The position numbers and the translations under genes are program-made. A DNA stretch of 64,000 nucleotides from Crotalaria pallida. Taxonomy: Eukaryota; Streptophyta; Magnoliopsida; Fabales; Fabaceae. Shown here in pieces: positions 34,401 through 46,895 of the stretch; the stretch's first letter is position 1; every line of letters starts with the position of its first letter. The notes below the pieces were generated by a model. That model searched no databases. It was not told the origin of the DNA and saw only the letters and a program-made list of their open reading frames with translations. The stretch lies in assembly GCA_037953625.1 (NCBI GenBank), contig CM075653.1, positions 1,302,001 through 1,366,000 on the forward strand, read 5' to 3'.

Positions 34401-37400
34401 CGGAGTTTTCCATTATAAATGTTAATGTTTATATTTTCATAAAAGGAGAACCATTTTATGTAACCTTATAAAATGAATTGGAAATAAAGTATGTGTTGAT
34501 TTGATGCTTGTATAAAGTATGATGAGTGAAAATATTGGGTGATGCATGATTTTGATATGCTTATTGTGTGATGATATGATTTATGTGCTTTATGATGAAC
34601 ATAGTTAGAAAACAAAATACAAAATGCATATGCATGTATGTGTATGTCGAGTATACATATAGGGGGAGGTAGAAACTTGGACCCCAAGTTTAAGAAAAAT
34701 ATCATTTAAACCATTTCCCTTACTCATTAAGACTTTCACTAAAATAATTATTTTATGTAATCTTGTTTGATTTCCAAAGTGCCCTTAGCCCTAAGGGTAG
34801 TGTAATTGGCTTTTTGGTCATTTCCCTCACCAAACCAAAGTGAAAAGACGCATGTGCCCTTGGAATTGCCCTTGTCTCTAGAATCTTCTAGCTTGTGTTT
34901 TGGTAATTTTACACCAAGTCCATTCTTGCCTATAAATACCCTTCCATGCCTTTAGTCTTCATTCTTTCCACACTTTAACAAATTCATTTGAAAAGCAAAA
35001 GAAAACTTTAGAGAGAGAGGGAGCCGAAGTGAAGAGGAAGAAAGAAGGAGAGGATCTTTGTTTTCAAACTTGATTTTAAGCTTGGATTTAGGTATATTTC
35101 TAAGATCCTAATCTCTTTTCTTCACTTTATTTTCGGTTTCCATGCTTAAATTTACAAAGTTTTGATTTTGGGTTGACAATGCTTATGCATGTTGATTTTT
35201 AAGTGTTGATCTTGATTTTACGAGTTAAGAAACTTGTTAAATGCTAAATCTTAGGGTAGATGATTCGGCTAAGCTAGATTATTAGGAGTTTGAACTTTTA
35301 AAACAAATATGACTTCATGCATGATGATTTGAGGACTTGATTAATTGATTTTGGCACATGCATGTGATCTTTGATTGTTAAAAGTGTGATCTTGATGTGT
35401 GATTATGATTTTGACTTAGAAATAAACTAGATCTATGCATGATCCCTCCTAGATAATTCGGCCATGGATGAGAAAAATAGGAGTTGATGCTTTTTAATTA
35501 GATTCATGTTGATGCATGTTGGTTTTATGGTCATCCTAGTTGATCTAATGGACATGCATGTGATTATGTGATTATATGATGATTAAATGAATGATCTTGG
35601 GTTTGTTGAGAATAAAGTTAAGATATTGAGTTTTGCAAGTTGGTTGAGAAAAAAGATTTGATTCTCCCTAAGTGCATGTTTCGGCCATGATGATTTCATT
35701 AGGGTAGCATGTTTTAAAAATGGTTTTTAGTATAAATATGATTTGATCTATGTGTTTTGATCATGTGCATGCAAAGATTTTTAATGAAAACCTTGTCCTT
35801 GTTGATGGTGATATACGGGTATGATGATAAGGAGAGTATCATGCTTTGAAATTATTTTGAGAACATACATGTCTTGGTTTTGGGTGTTTGATCTTTTGCA
35901 TGTTAAGAATGTGCAACAAAATCTTGTCTTTTGGTCATGATAGATTCGGCCAAGCTTAGGAAACATAGGAACCATGCTTTGATCATCATTAAAGGCACAT
36001 GCATGTTAGTATTAGCTCAATCTAAGAATTTTAAAGACTTGCATGAAATTATTAAAAAAAAATGAAACTTTGATGAGGTTGAGTAAATCAAAAATGTTGT
36101 TTTGATTTAGTTTAAGAAAATAAATTAAAGTTTGCTAATTTTTCTATTTGATACTCACGGTTTTTAGTTAAAAGAGAAGGGAATAGTTTTATGATTTTAT
36201 GTCTTTATTTTTGAACAAAATTTTTGCTTATGACAAGTGCATATTTTCGACCAATGCATGTTCAAGTAGGTTGGAAAATTTTCTTCATGAAGTGACCTTT
36301 AATGATGATTATATTTCATGTGTATGATGCTATGTTTTGTTTGAAAGTGTTAGGTTGTTTTCCTTAATCCCATTCGGTTTAGGGTATTAGAAGTAAGTAA
36401 GTTAGTTTAGTTAATTGGAAAAGTAATTTTAAGAAATCTTAATGATGATTAGTTTGATGATCATGTGATTAAGAGTTGAATTGTAATTAAGTTAGCCTAA
36501 TAGAATGTAACTTGATCAATGGTTGTGTATGGCTTAAAGTGTGATTTGTCTTGAGTTAACTTATGATGCTATGAAAAATGTCGAAATGCTAGTATATATG
36601 CTGAAATTGTGATTCATAAATAATTTCTTGGCAAAAGGCTTTAGGAAAACATGGTTATACTAATGTGAATGCTTTGAAAACTTAGTATGTTGTTCTTTGT
36701 ATTATTTGAATATGTTCTGGAAAGTTTGAAAAGATTTGGAATTGTTATGATATTTTAAATAAACCTTGTTTGTTAGAATTGTTTGTGAAAAACCTATGTT
36801 CTTGATTACAAAAGATTTGGATAGATGAGATATGCACAAGTTCCATGAAATTGAGATTTAGTCACTGTTTTAATTAGGTCAATATAAGTGTTCACGAATT
36901 TTTATATGATTTATAAAGATGGTTTGGTATTTTTACAAGAATTGTTTTTGTGAAGACGATTTCGAGAAAACAGGTTTTTCGGGTAAAAGATCAACAAAGT
37001 TTTTGAACTTATACTACTTCAAACGACTTGAAATTTTTATGACATGATCATGTGCATATTAGGAGACTCTCTGTAAAATTTGAGACGATTTGGAGTTGGT
37101 GTAGTATTTTAAACAAATGCAAAATTTGTACAGCTCAATTCTGGATTTTCAGGAATTGAGAAAAGTTTAATTGAAAAAGTGTTAATTCAACAACTCCAAA
37201 TGATCTGAAATTTTTATGAGATGTCCTTGAGTATGAGTAGATGTTCTGTACCAAATTTGGTGTCAAACGGAGTTGGTTTACTATTTTAAATAAATGTAAG
37301 TTTGCTTCAGATTGCAATAGTTCAGATTTGATTTCTGTGACAAATTTAGAGAAAAACATGAGTTCTGAATATTTGTTTGACTTGAAAATTTTATGCGATG

Positions 37401-39242
37401 ATCTTTGCTATGTGTTTGATAGTATTGCAAAGTTTAGGATTGAATTGAGTTGATTTGATTTAATCTTGGAATTTTATCTCCTTGAATTTCCGAAATCGGT
37501 CTAGTATGATATATGGTGTTTTGGTGAATATGATGCTTTGTGGTGATGCTGGACTTGGTTGGATTTATTTAGTTATGATGCCTGAATATAAATAGATTTG
37601 TGTAGGAGATTAATTTATGTGAAAGTGTTTGAGAGATGTGTGTATGTTTGAGGTATGACTTGTATGCGTATAATTGTATATATATTGTTGATTTCTTGAA
37701 TTTGAATTTTATGGCTAAGTTTTAAAAAGGAACTTTATGTATTTTGAAGTAAAATAAAAAGTTAAAGATGCTAATCTTATAACGGGTTGAATGTGTTCAA
37801 GTATAACAAAAGTTGTTTTGAAATTGTTTTAAAGTTTTCTTGAAAATGTTTTAACTATAGATGTGATTTGGACTTAAAACCATTTGGATATTGGTAATGT
37901 GTTTTCAAAAGGTAGAAATGTTTTAAAGAGTTTTTCAAAAGCAAGATGATGAATTTCTTAAGAATGATTCTAACGTAAGGGAAAAATATTATAGTCGAGT
38001 ACGAAAGGAAAGCGGGAAAGGGAAGTCAGATTTAGCCGTCAAGGAGCAACTGTTGGAACGCACTTGGACAAACCCCATACGGTAGTGGAGGAATTTTCGT
38101 AAAGTGGTGGACTTCTCGAGGTGAGAGAGAAGCTCCCCTTAGACACTGTGGTATTTAGGTAACTTATTGAGACGTTCCAATCATCTCAAAGATTGGAACT
38201 CTGATCTCATTCAGCGAGGTAGTGTGATAGCAATTGTTTGCTTTGATTGGCTATCTACACGAACAGCTGAGATCGGTTTATTATGCATGACTTGACGAAT
38301 TATGTATATGTGTATATTTATGTTTTATCTGAAACTTAGTATGATGCCATGAATTTAATTAGTTATGCATGATTTAAATGATTATATATGCTGTTGTTGA
38401 TAATGTTCTGAAGTATGTTTGTTAAGCCTATAACTCTGGTTGGGAATAAGTGAGGCAATGGAAATTATGGAATTAAAATGAGAACGATGCGCTAAGACCC
38501 TGTTATGTGGAAGATCAAGTTAAGTAGTACAGTTAGAATACGATAAAGAGATCCGGAATACCCAAGATACAAGAAAGTTATGAGGCATAGAGTTCGATTA
38601 TGAAAGCAAGAATGATGGTAATTGCAAGCAAGCGCGCTAATGATGATACTGATGAATGAGAACAGTTTGATGTAAAGGCACGATGGGAATAACTACGTGA
38701 CGAGTAGCGGTCGAGGCTTATCGAAGGAATGTACCGGGATAAGTCGACCATAGGAGTGACTAAAGTAGTTTAGGTTTCCCCCCAAACGATACTAACTAAC
38801 GCGGTGAGTATGAGTGCGAAGTAGTGGAGAGGAAGAGACCATGGGTATCTTCGGATACTTAGGAGGAGATTGCATTAGGGGCGGCCCTGTACGGTAAAAT
38901 GTACAGAAGCCTAGTGTACTATGCTAGGCAGGATGAATTCCATAGGGGGCATGGGTGACCGGTCCCATTGTCGTGGTAGGTCCTGCACTCGAGACTAGTA
39001 ATAGTACTGACAACCTCTAGATTGCATATCAAGAACAGTGAGAGGGACTGGAACGCGGCTAACTATGATTATGATATTATGAGAAATTGAAATTGTATCA
39101 ATGATATTGATTTCGAGATTAGGGGTTGGGTGTATTGCCGAGGAGATGTAGACGTGTGTGCTAACTTACTTTATCGATAACGGTTATTCCCTACAGTATT
39201 GATGGCAACGCAACTCGAAAGGCTTAGAAAAGAATAGACGAT
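34400..39242 (+). mobile_element. Probable large LTR or LTR-retrotransposon remnant, non-coding
   Basis: Almost 5 kb without a coding domain. A promoter-like segment lies at 34,800-35,080: a TATA box (CTATAAATAC near 34,931), then a purine-rich leader and a splice-donor-like GGTATATTTC. Further on are diverged tandem repeats (36,990-37,450) and a GC-richer block at 38,000-39,170. This layout is seen in large plant gypsy-type LTRs, but I found no clear TG/CA ends, primer site or target duplication. The region stops where the inverted repeat begins. Confidence 0.4.
36990..37450 (+). repeat. Diverged tandem repeats, unit roughly 190 bp
   Basis: Phrases recur in order: AACGACTTGAAATTTTTATG / AATGATCTGAAATTTTTATG / a third weaker copy (GACTTGAAAATTTTATG); then GAGACGATTTGGAGTTGGT / GTCAAACGGAGTTGGTTTA; then TATTTTAAACAAATG / TATTTTAAATAAATG. 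The units begin near 37,020, 37,190 and 37,375. Confidence 0.65.
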
Positions 39243-39279
39243 AAATTAACCTTCGTAACTAATCATGCTTGTTGTACAG

Positions 39280-39401
39280 TGGTGGTAGATTGCCTTGACC
39301 CGTTGAGGGCACATCATTACCATACTCCAGCATTGTCATTTTTGTGCTGGGTGCATTGTTCCACAAGATTCCTTTCTTTTAGCCTGACTTGGATCAAGTA
39401 T
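39280..39401 (+). pseudogene. Last exon of the Cys-rich/acidic gene, left-arm copy
   Basis: Encodes VVVDCLDPLRAHHYHTPALS, then a continuation ending FSLTWIKY and a stop. It matches the last exon of the gene at 49,605-51,136. The upstream exons are absent because the arm ends inside the preceding intron (39,243), so this is an orphan exon. Confidence 0.7.
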
Positions 39402-39606
39402 TAGATTATCGTCGAAGTCTGAATGTGACAATAATAAAATAAAACAACACAGAATTTGAGGGACAGGAAAAGTAAACAAGGGTGGAGTAGGTTAATTATG
39501 AAATTGCAATTATTGGTATAGATATTTATTTGAAGCTAATCAATAATATTGATATTTATTTGTATTGCTAGAATCTGAATTCTTAACCTTACATTTGAAT
39601 TCTGCA

Positions 39607-40275
39607 GGGTTGGTAGACAATGCGAATAAACTTTTTAAAATTGGCATTCCTGGTAAGTTGGTTAATGGGTGATTTTTATTATATTTCTTATATGATTTGA
39701 ACTATTTGCGATTTATCTTTTCTTTATATACTTTTCCTTTGACTTTTGTGTTTAAGTAATTTCTGCAAAAGATGGAAAACTCAGGAACCTTGTGGCTGAC
39801 AAGCTTGTGGAATATGACCGAGCTGATAAAGTCAATGACGTTCATCGCTTTCTTTACATTTTCTTTGCTGTGAATGTCACTGTTTCATTTATTATTTGTT
39901 GTCCAATATTTTTAATTATTATTATTATTTTGTATTTTGAGTAAACCCCATCAAGCTAGCAATAATGATGGTAGTTAATTTGTATCTTATGTTGCAAGTA
40001 AGAAGGATGAGGAGCAAATGGAGAACGAAACGAAGCACAAAGTTGCAAACATGCTGGTTTTAAGCAAACATAAGTCTTCTTTACCAACTTGCAGGGTGCT
40101 TGAGTTTAACCCTGACCACTCCATGATAATAAACTTAGATGTATGATAAATTTAGTATGATAAAACTGCAATCTGAAATTATTTGTCACATTGTACTTTG
40201 TTTAATTTTCAGGCTGCATGCAAAACAAACCGTGATGATGATGATGCAACTTTGCTTTCCGGTGATTTCATGGTA
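39607..40275 (+). pseudogene. HSP90 C-terminal remnant, left-arm copy
   Basis: Exon-like pieces separated by GT-AG introns: DNANKLFKIGIPG near 39,615; VISAKDGKLRNLVADKLVEY near 39,757 (not recognised); KDEEQMENETKHKV followed by CRVLEFNPDHSMIINLD near 40,000-40,140; AACKTNRDDDDATLLSG near 40,212. The phrase LEFNPDHSMI then AACKTN corresponds to LEINPDHPII...NAACK of the HSP90 C-terminal dimerisation region. The following stretch (EEALRTIDLLYD in the copy at 51.6 kb) is deleted here. There is no ATPase domain, so it cannot be a chaperone. Confidence 0.65.
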
Positions 40276-41027
40276 AGCTCGTGCCCTAATATTATTGTGT
40301 TGAAAATTGTTTTGAGTAAATACTGTTTGACCATGTGAAGATGAGCCCCACTAGACATGGTGTGCAAAAAAAATTTCAGAGTAAATCTTCAATTTAGTCC
40401 TTTAGGGATGCTAAACTAGGTTGTGGAAATATAGCATTTGCACGCCTTAAGAACTATCTTTCTTAATATATATTCTATATGTGATAATACATTTTCATAA
40501 TATTTATTAATGGGTATCCAATATTGTATGCATGCATGGACGGATAAATATATTTTTCATCTTGGCATAATGTTAGATTATTGTAGGGTGAATATATTTT
40601 TAGATTAGGGTATTGCAATAGTTTTCTTTCCAGAATAAAAATCTGTTGAATGAGTAGGACAATTTGAACGGTCAATCGTTGTTTTCTTTCTTTTTTTTAA
40701 TACTGGAAAACAAGATTATTAAAATAGCCTACTTATCCTGATTTTCACGTGATCATGTCATCAGATAAGTCTATGCTGGAAAACAATGACGAACCCTGAC
40801 AATTTTTTAAGGGAAGTTGTTAGATTTTAATTTAAATTCATAAACATTTAAAATACCTTTTCCTTTTTTCAGTTAGACAAAGCATGTTAAGGGTGTTAGT
40901 GAACTAGTCAATTCCTAGCCGTCCATGACGGTTTGGAACTTGAAGGTTAACATGTGATATGAGAATTTAATTTTGATCATAAACAAATTTTGAAAATGTA
41001 TTGATTCTCATGTCCATGTTATCATAT

Positions 41028-41030
<3 letters not shown>

Positions 41031-41060
<30 letters not shown>
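41031..41060 (+). repeat. Poly(A) run of 30
   Basis: A run of A about 70 bp before GGGGTGTTACA (41,120-41,130). The right arm has a shorter T run (about 16) near 47,906 and TGTAACACCCC at 47,838. TGTAACACCCC is a common start of plant gypsy LTRs, so a small LTR fragment may lie here. Confidence 0.5.
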
Positions 41061-41063
<3 letters not shown>

Positions 41064-41833
41064 GCCCAAATTTTCAATATATTTAATTAAAGTAATTGTA
41101 TATTCAAGTTGCCAAGATCGGGGTGTTACATTTTCTGTTTGTGATTTTTGAAAGCTATTATAGTTAGTATTTCAAATGTATTGGAATATTTTCTAATATG
41201 TATTTCAAAATTCCTCAGTCCCTCAAGCCAAGACTCTTAGTATCACCAACGTTCCCTCTTACGATCATCATCATACCTTCACATCATCGCAAAGGTCATC
41301 GTTGTCGCCATTGTTCATGGTGAGGTAATGAGGCAAAATAAAGAGATGAAAAAGGTGAGACAACAGATGGAGAAGAAAGAAAAATTGAAAGTATAAAATT
41401 ACAATATATTATGATATGTCCTCATAAAATTAATTATACTTTTTTTTAGTGCAAGTAATTAGAGAAAATATTTGATTTTAATGTAAATAGAAAATAGAAT
41501 AAATGAGTGTGGATTAGAATTTGATTGGGTGAAATGAGTTTGGGAAATTAAAATGCATATAATATTCGCAGACCTCCCTGTTAATAAAAAATAATAGTAT
41601 TAAGTGGGGGTATAGATATGTGAGGTGAATATGGGGTATTAAAATCCTCATTTCCTTTCGATTAGTTTTTGGGCTGGGCTAGCAATGGGCTCCAGTTGTA
41701 TTCATCCCTAATTCGAACACCGACGCACATTACTCTCCCTTTCTCTTGTTACAATAGTCTAAACATAAACCCTAATCAATCTCCTCTCTAGTCTCTACCC
41801 CTCTCCCACCGTCATCTCTCCGAACTAACGAAG

Positions 41834-44107
41834 ATGAACCGCAGGATTGCTCCCCTGCTTCTTCTTCTACCTTCACCTCCTTAACCACCATCCCTCCCCT
41901 TATCCTTCAAACCTCCCACTCCCTATCTAGCTGTGGTTGCGTTGGATATTATTATGGCTTCTACCTCAGCACCAAAGCGTATGCGTTCACCCGATGCCAA
42001 ACCGGTGAAGCATTTGATTCTGATTACTTTATCTAAGTTGATGAGTTCAACTGACCTCCAAGCGCCACTCAACAGCAATCGCCGAATTTTTAGAAAAGTG
42101 AACAAGATTTGTGGTTTCCCGAAAGATAACGTTACTTGGTTTCTCGGAGCAGATATAACAAAATCGATAAATCCTCACTTCGCGTCGAAGGAGAATTTCA
42201 GCAACCATGTTAGGAGTGTTTTTGACGATGCTAGCCCCGACGACGTTGTCTTGATGGTTTACAGCGGTCATTTTAAGCCGATGAGACATCACCACGAGCT
42301 TATTTTCGAAGGGGTTTGATGATATCAACTAGAAAATATACTAACTGGTACTCCTATAATTTATTATCTTATTGTTAATTTGCATATTTACTTTTATACT
42401 GTATCATATATCATTTATTATTTTTTTTTTGGAAAAATTGTTAGATCTTTTATACTGTATCATATATCATTTATTATTTTTTTTTTGGAAAAATTGTTAG
42501 ATCTTTTATACTAATCTGTGTTTACAATTATTTGTTTCCTTAAAAATATTTAACTCGAGATTTCCCACTCCAATTTTTAATTTTTTTTATCACATTGTAC
42601 ATAAATATGCTAATGTTTGACTTTTTCACTCACCAATTTAACAACATTAAAAACTTACTATGATGGCATGCTGGCTTTTTATTTTTTATTTTTAAATCTA
42701 ATTTTGTTTTTTAATGTTCTGGTATTCTTTCAATAATCATACTAAAATTAGCAAAGCTTTATGGTTATAGGCTATAATGGGATATAGACTTTCTTCAAGT
42801 TTTTCCTTCGTGAAGCACATGGTAATTGATTTATGTAGTTAATTTTACAAATTGAGTTTTGTGAAAACTCATTTTTTATGCACTAAAACATATTTTGATA
42901 CTCTAAGCTCTTCCATGAAGTATCAATATGGCAAGATACATTGTATCTGCAGTTAAATCATTAGTCAGAATGGCTGATGAAAATGTCCGCTTATCTGTTA
43001 AGTATCCCTTCATTTCCCTTTATTTGGGTACTTATTGTTACAGTTACGAGCGGGCATCAACCCTTAAGGTTAAGACATATTGGGTTCTGATAGAAGAGGA
43101 TTAGAAATAGGCTTAGGTGGCAGATCTGTGATGTTTTGTAGCATCTTAACTAGCTTGAGCAAAGTACAATTCAAAATTAATTGTGGCATAACTCTTTTAA
43201 TTTTTTTGGACTGAATTTGCTTACTCAATTTATAGATGGTTGTGTATTATTTCTTAACATGAAAAACCGCTGATGAATTGATATCCAATCTCATTTTCTC
43301 TTTGATGGTGGTGCTGGGGTTCCTTTCTTGTGCACAATTGTAAACATCACAACTTTATGCATTTCATTTGAAACTATTTCACAAAATTTTGTGTTTGTAT
43401 CTGCAATTAAATTTGTAGATGTGGATTCTCTCTGTTTTTTGTATCACTGTCATTTTGTCATGTAATTTTAAAATTGATGTATCTCTTTCCCTTTATCCCG
43501 CTTTATATGCTTTTTGGCAGCACTTTTTGCTGTGTGTATTTTTTCTTCCAGGCTGCGACACTGCAATTATTATTATTATTTGTTTGTGATTATATTTTTG
43601 TTGTGTTTTTAGCTAATGAGCTGACAGTGATACTAAATCATGCACATGTTGGAGTTCAGGTAACACTCTTATTAGAGTGTTGCCATGCTAAGGCCATGGT
43701 AAATCTACAACGCCTGGACAGTAACAAAAATATCGTAATTTTGTTTGCGTGAGAAAAATCAAGTGTGCACAGAGACTGTTTTATAATTTGTCTAATGAAA
43801 AGTTAGGAATTCTAGTTTATCTTGTTACACAGTGTGTGGTGTCAACCACGAACGAAAGAGCGATTATGCTTATTTCTAGAGTAACGACATTGAGTGAGAC
43901 CCTTGGAATAAACCCTTCCGTGCATTGGTCCAATGAAAATCTGAGGAACCAATCATTTATCTGCGATCCCGCGAGGTAAAAAGTTATCTTTTAATAATTT
44001 TTTAAAGTATTTTTGTCTTTTTAAATTTATCTCCAATTTTTTCCCTGGATTTTACAGAGGACAAGGAGGTGAAGGAGAATTGCTGGATGGACCAAACCGT
44101 TGTAGCG
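41834..44107 (+). pseudogene. Metacaspase-like (caspase-fold) gene, copy A, left arm
   Basis: Exon 1 can be read from the ATG at 41,954 (MASTSAPKRM...). It has the first p20 strand and helix (KHLILITLSKL, NSNRRIFRKVNKI), GFPKDNVTWFLGAD, and DDVVLMVYSGHF, where the His aligns with the catalytic His of YSGHG. It stops at 42,317 (TGA after FEGV). Exon 2 (43,613-43,975) has ELTVILNHAHVGVQVTLLLE then CCHA, where the Cys pair aligns with the catalytic DSCHS of metacaspases, and then NIVILFA followed by a TGA. Exon 3 (44,058-44,107) reads GQGGEGELLDGPN. An upstream ATG at 41,834 runs into a stop after 16 codons. The family call rests on motif order; both catalytic residues survive but two stops break it. 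Confidence 0.6.
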
Positions 44108-44398
44108 GTAAGTCGAATGTACTTTGCGTATTGATATTGTTTTTATGTTGATGTTTCTCTGTAAATTACTATTAACATTCTAGCATCTATCTTGCATATG
44201 ATGATCATTGATGAGTGGCAGATCTGGTTTTTTGCTGATAAGTGTTGATGGTGTAGTGGCTCAACAAAAAAAAAATCTTATATTTAACACGATTTCATTT
44301 TCAATCTTTTGATTTTTTTTATTTTTGTTGTGTGTAGGAAGCATAAGAGAATTCTGCCTTTTATGCATTAGTAAGTAGGATCTCACCTTCAATTTTTC

Positions 44399-44432
44399 CC
44401 CCCTTTCAATTGAAAAATGATGGGAAAAAATT
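44399..44432. other. 34-bp centre of the giant inverted repeat
   Basis: The arms meet across 34 bp. Both sides read CACCTTCAATTTTTC in mirror image. The centre itself contains TTTCAATTGAAA, a further small palindrome. Such a short spacer would let the whole region fold into one long hairpin. Confidence 0.93.
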
Positions 44433-44720
44433 GAAAAATTGAAGGTGAGATACTACTTACTAATGCATAAAAGGCAGAATTCTCTTCTGCTTCCCACACA
44501 CAACAAAAATAAAAAAAATCAAAAGATTGAAAATGAAATCGTGTTAAATATAAGATTTTTTTGTTGAGCCACTGCACCATCAACACTAATCAGCAAAAAA
44601 CCAGATCTGCCACTCATCAATGATCATCATCTGCAAGATAGATGCTAGAATGTTAATAGTAATTTATAGAGAAACATCAACATAAAAACAATATCAATAC
44701 GCAAAGTACATTCGACTTAC

Positions 44721-46895
44721 CGCTGCAACAGTTTGGCCCATCTAGCAATTCTCCTTCACCTCCTTGTCCTCTGTAAAATCCAGGGAAAAGATTGGAGATA
44801 AATATAAAAAGACAAAAATACTTTAAAAAATTATTAAAAGATAACTTTTTACCTCGCGGGTTCGCAGATAAATGAATGGTTCCTCCGATTTTCATTGGGC
44901 AAATGCATGGAAGGGTTTATTCCAAGGGTCTCACTCAATGTCGTTACTCTATAAATAAGCCTAATCGCTCTTTCGTTCGTGGTTGGCACCACACACTGTG
45001 TAACAAAATAAACTAATTTCTAACTTTTCATTAGACAAATTATAAAACAGTCTCTCTTTGCACACTTGATTTTTCTCACACGCAAACAAAATTACGATAT
45101 TTTTGTTACTGTCCAGGCGTTGTAGATTTACCATGGCCTTAGCATGGCAACACTCTAACAAGAGTGTTACCTGAACCCCAACAGGTGCATGATTTAGTAA
45201 CGTTGTCAGCTCATCAGCTAAAAACACAACAAAAATATAATCACAAACAAATAACAATAATTACAGTGTCGCAGCATAAAAGAAAAAATACACACACAGC
45301 ACAACAGCAAAAAGTGCTGCCAAAAAGCATATAAACCGGGATAAAGGGAAAGGGATACATCGATTTTAAAATTACATGACAAAATGGCAGACAAAATGGC
45401 AGTGATACAAAAAACAAAGAGAATCCACATCTACAAATTTAACTGCAGATACAAACACAAAATTTTGTGAAATAGTTTCAAATTTCAAATGAAATACATA
45501 AAGTTGTGATGTTTACAATTGTGCACAAGAAAGGAACCCCATCACCACCATCAAAGAGAAAATGAGATTGGGATATCAATTCATCAGCGGCTTTTCATGT
45601 TAAGAAATAATACACAACCATCTATAAATTACACTTTTTTCATTGGTTAAGAACAAAATTGAGTAAGCAAATTCAGTCCAAAAAAATTAAAAGAGTTATG
45701 CCACAATTAATATTGAATTGTACTTTGCTCAAGCTCGTTAAGATGCTACAAAACATCATAGATCTGCCACCTAAGCCTATTTCTAATCCTCTTCTATCAG
45801 AACCCAATATGTCTTAACCTTAAGGGTTGATGCCCGCTCGTAACTGTAACAATAAGTACCCAAATAAAGGGAAATGAAGGGATACTTAACAGATAAGCGG
45901 GCATTTTCATCAGGCATTCTGACTAATGATTTAACTGCAGATACAATGTATCTTGTCATATTGATACTTCATGGAAGAGCTTAGAGTATCAAAATATGTT
46001 TTAGTGCATAAAAAATGAGTTTTCACAAAACTCAATTTTGTAAAATTAACTACATAAATCAATTACCATGTGCTTCACGAAGGAAAACTTGAAGAAAGTC
46101 TATATCTCATTATAGCCTATAACCATAAAGCTTTGCTAATTTTAGTATGATTATTGAAAAAATACCAGAATATTAAAAAACAAAATTAGATTTAAAAATA
46201 AAATATAAAAAGCTTGCATGCCACCATAGTAAGTTTTTAATGTTGTTAAATTGGTGAGTGCAAAAAGTCAAACATTAACATTAGCATATTTATGTACAAT
46301 TTGATAAAAAAAATTAAAATTAAAGATTGGAGTGGCAAATCTCGAATTAAATATTTTTGAGGAAACAAATAATTGTAAACACAGATCTAACAATTTTTCC
46401 AAAAAAAAAAATAAATGATATATGATACAGTATAAAAGTAAATATGCAAATTAACAATAATATAATAAATTATAGGAGTACCAGTTAGTATATTTTTCAG
46501 TTGATGTCGTCCAACCCCTTCGAAAATAAGATCGTGGTGATGTCGTCTCATCGGCTTAAAATAACCACTGTAAACCATTAAGACATCGTCGGGGACAACA
46601 TCGTCGGGGCTAGCATCGTCAAAAACACTCCTAACATGGTTGCTGAAATTATCCTTCGACTTGAAGTGAGGATTTATCGGTTTTGTTAAATCTGCTCCGA
46701 GAAACCAAGTAACGTTATCTTTCGGGAAACCATAAACCTTTTTCATTTTTTTAAAAATCCTTCGACCGCTGTTGAGTGGCACTTGGAGGTCGGTTGAACC
46801 CTTCAACTTAGATAAAGTAACCAGAATCAAATGCTTCGCCGGTTTGGCATCGGGTGAACGCATACGCTTTGGTGCTGAGCTAGAAGTCATAATAA
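44721..46895 (-). pseudogene. Metacaspase-like gene, copy B, right arm
   Basis: Exon 1 runs from about 46,889 to 46,490: SSSAPKRMRSPDAKPAKHL, SGRRIFKKMKKVYGFPKDNV, TWFLGADLTKPINPHF, DDVLMVYSGYF. The catalytic His is replaced by Tyr here (YSGYF, against YSGHF in copy A). Exon 2 (45,217-44,853) has ELTTLLNHAPVGVQVTLLLE then CCHAKAMVNL, and continues FACEKNQVC where copy A has a stop, but it shifts frame soon after. Exon 3 is 44,770-44,721. The 5' leader with a short upstream reading frame is the same as in copy A. It keeps the Cys, has lost the His, and is frameshifted. Confidence 0.6.

Larger units (their letters stand above)
39243..44398 (+). repeat. Left arm of giant inverted repeat
   Basis: About 5.16 kb, repeated in reverse complement at 44,433-49,770. 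Paired landmarks run through its whole length: TTGTTGTACAGTGGTGGTAG at the outer edge, the HSP90-like exons, the A-run at 41,031-41,060, the caspase-like gene and GAATTCTGCCTTTTATGC at the inner edge. Point differences and small indels are scattered, for example a roughly 55-bp tandem duplication only in this arm near 42,405-42,510. Confidence 0.95.
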
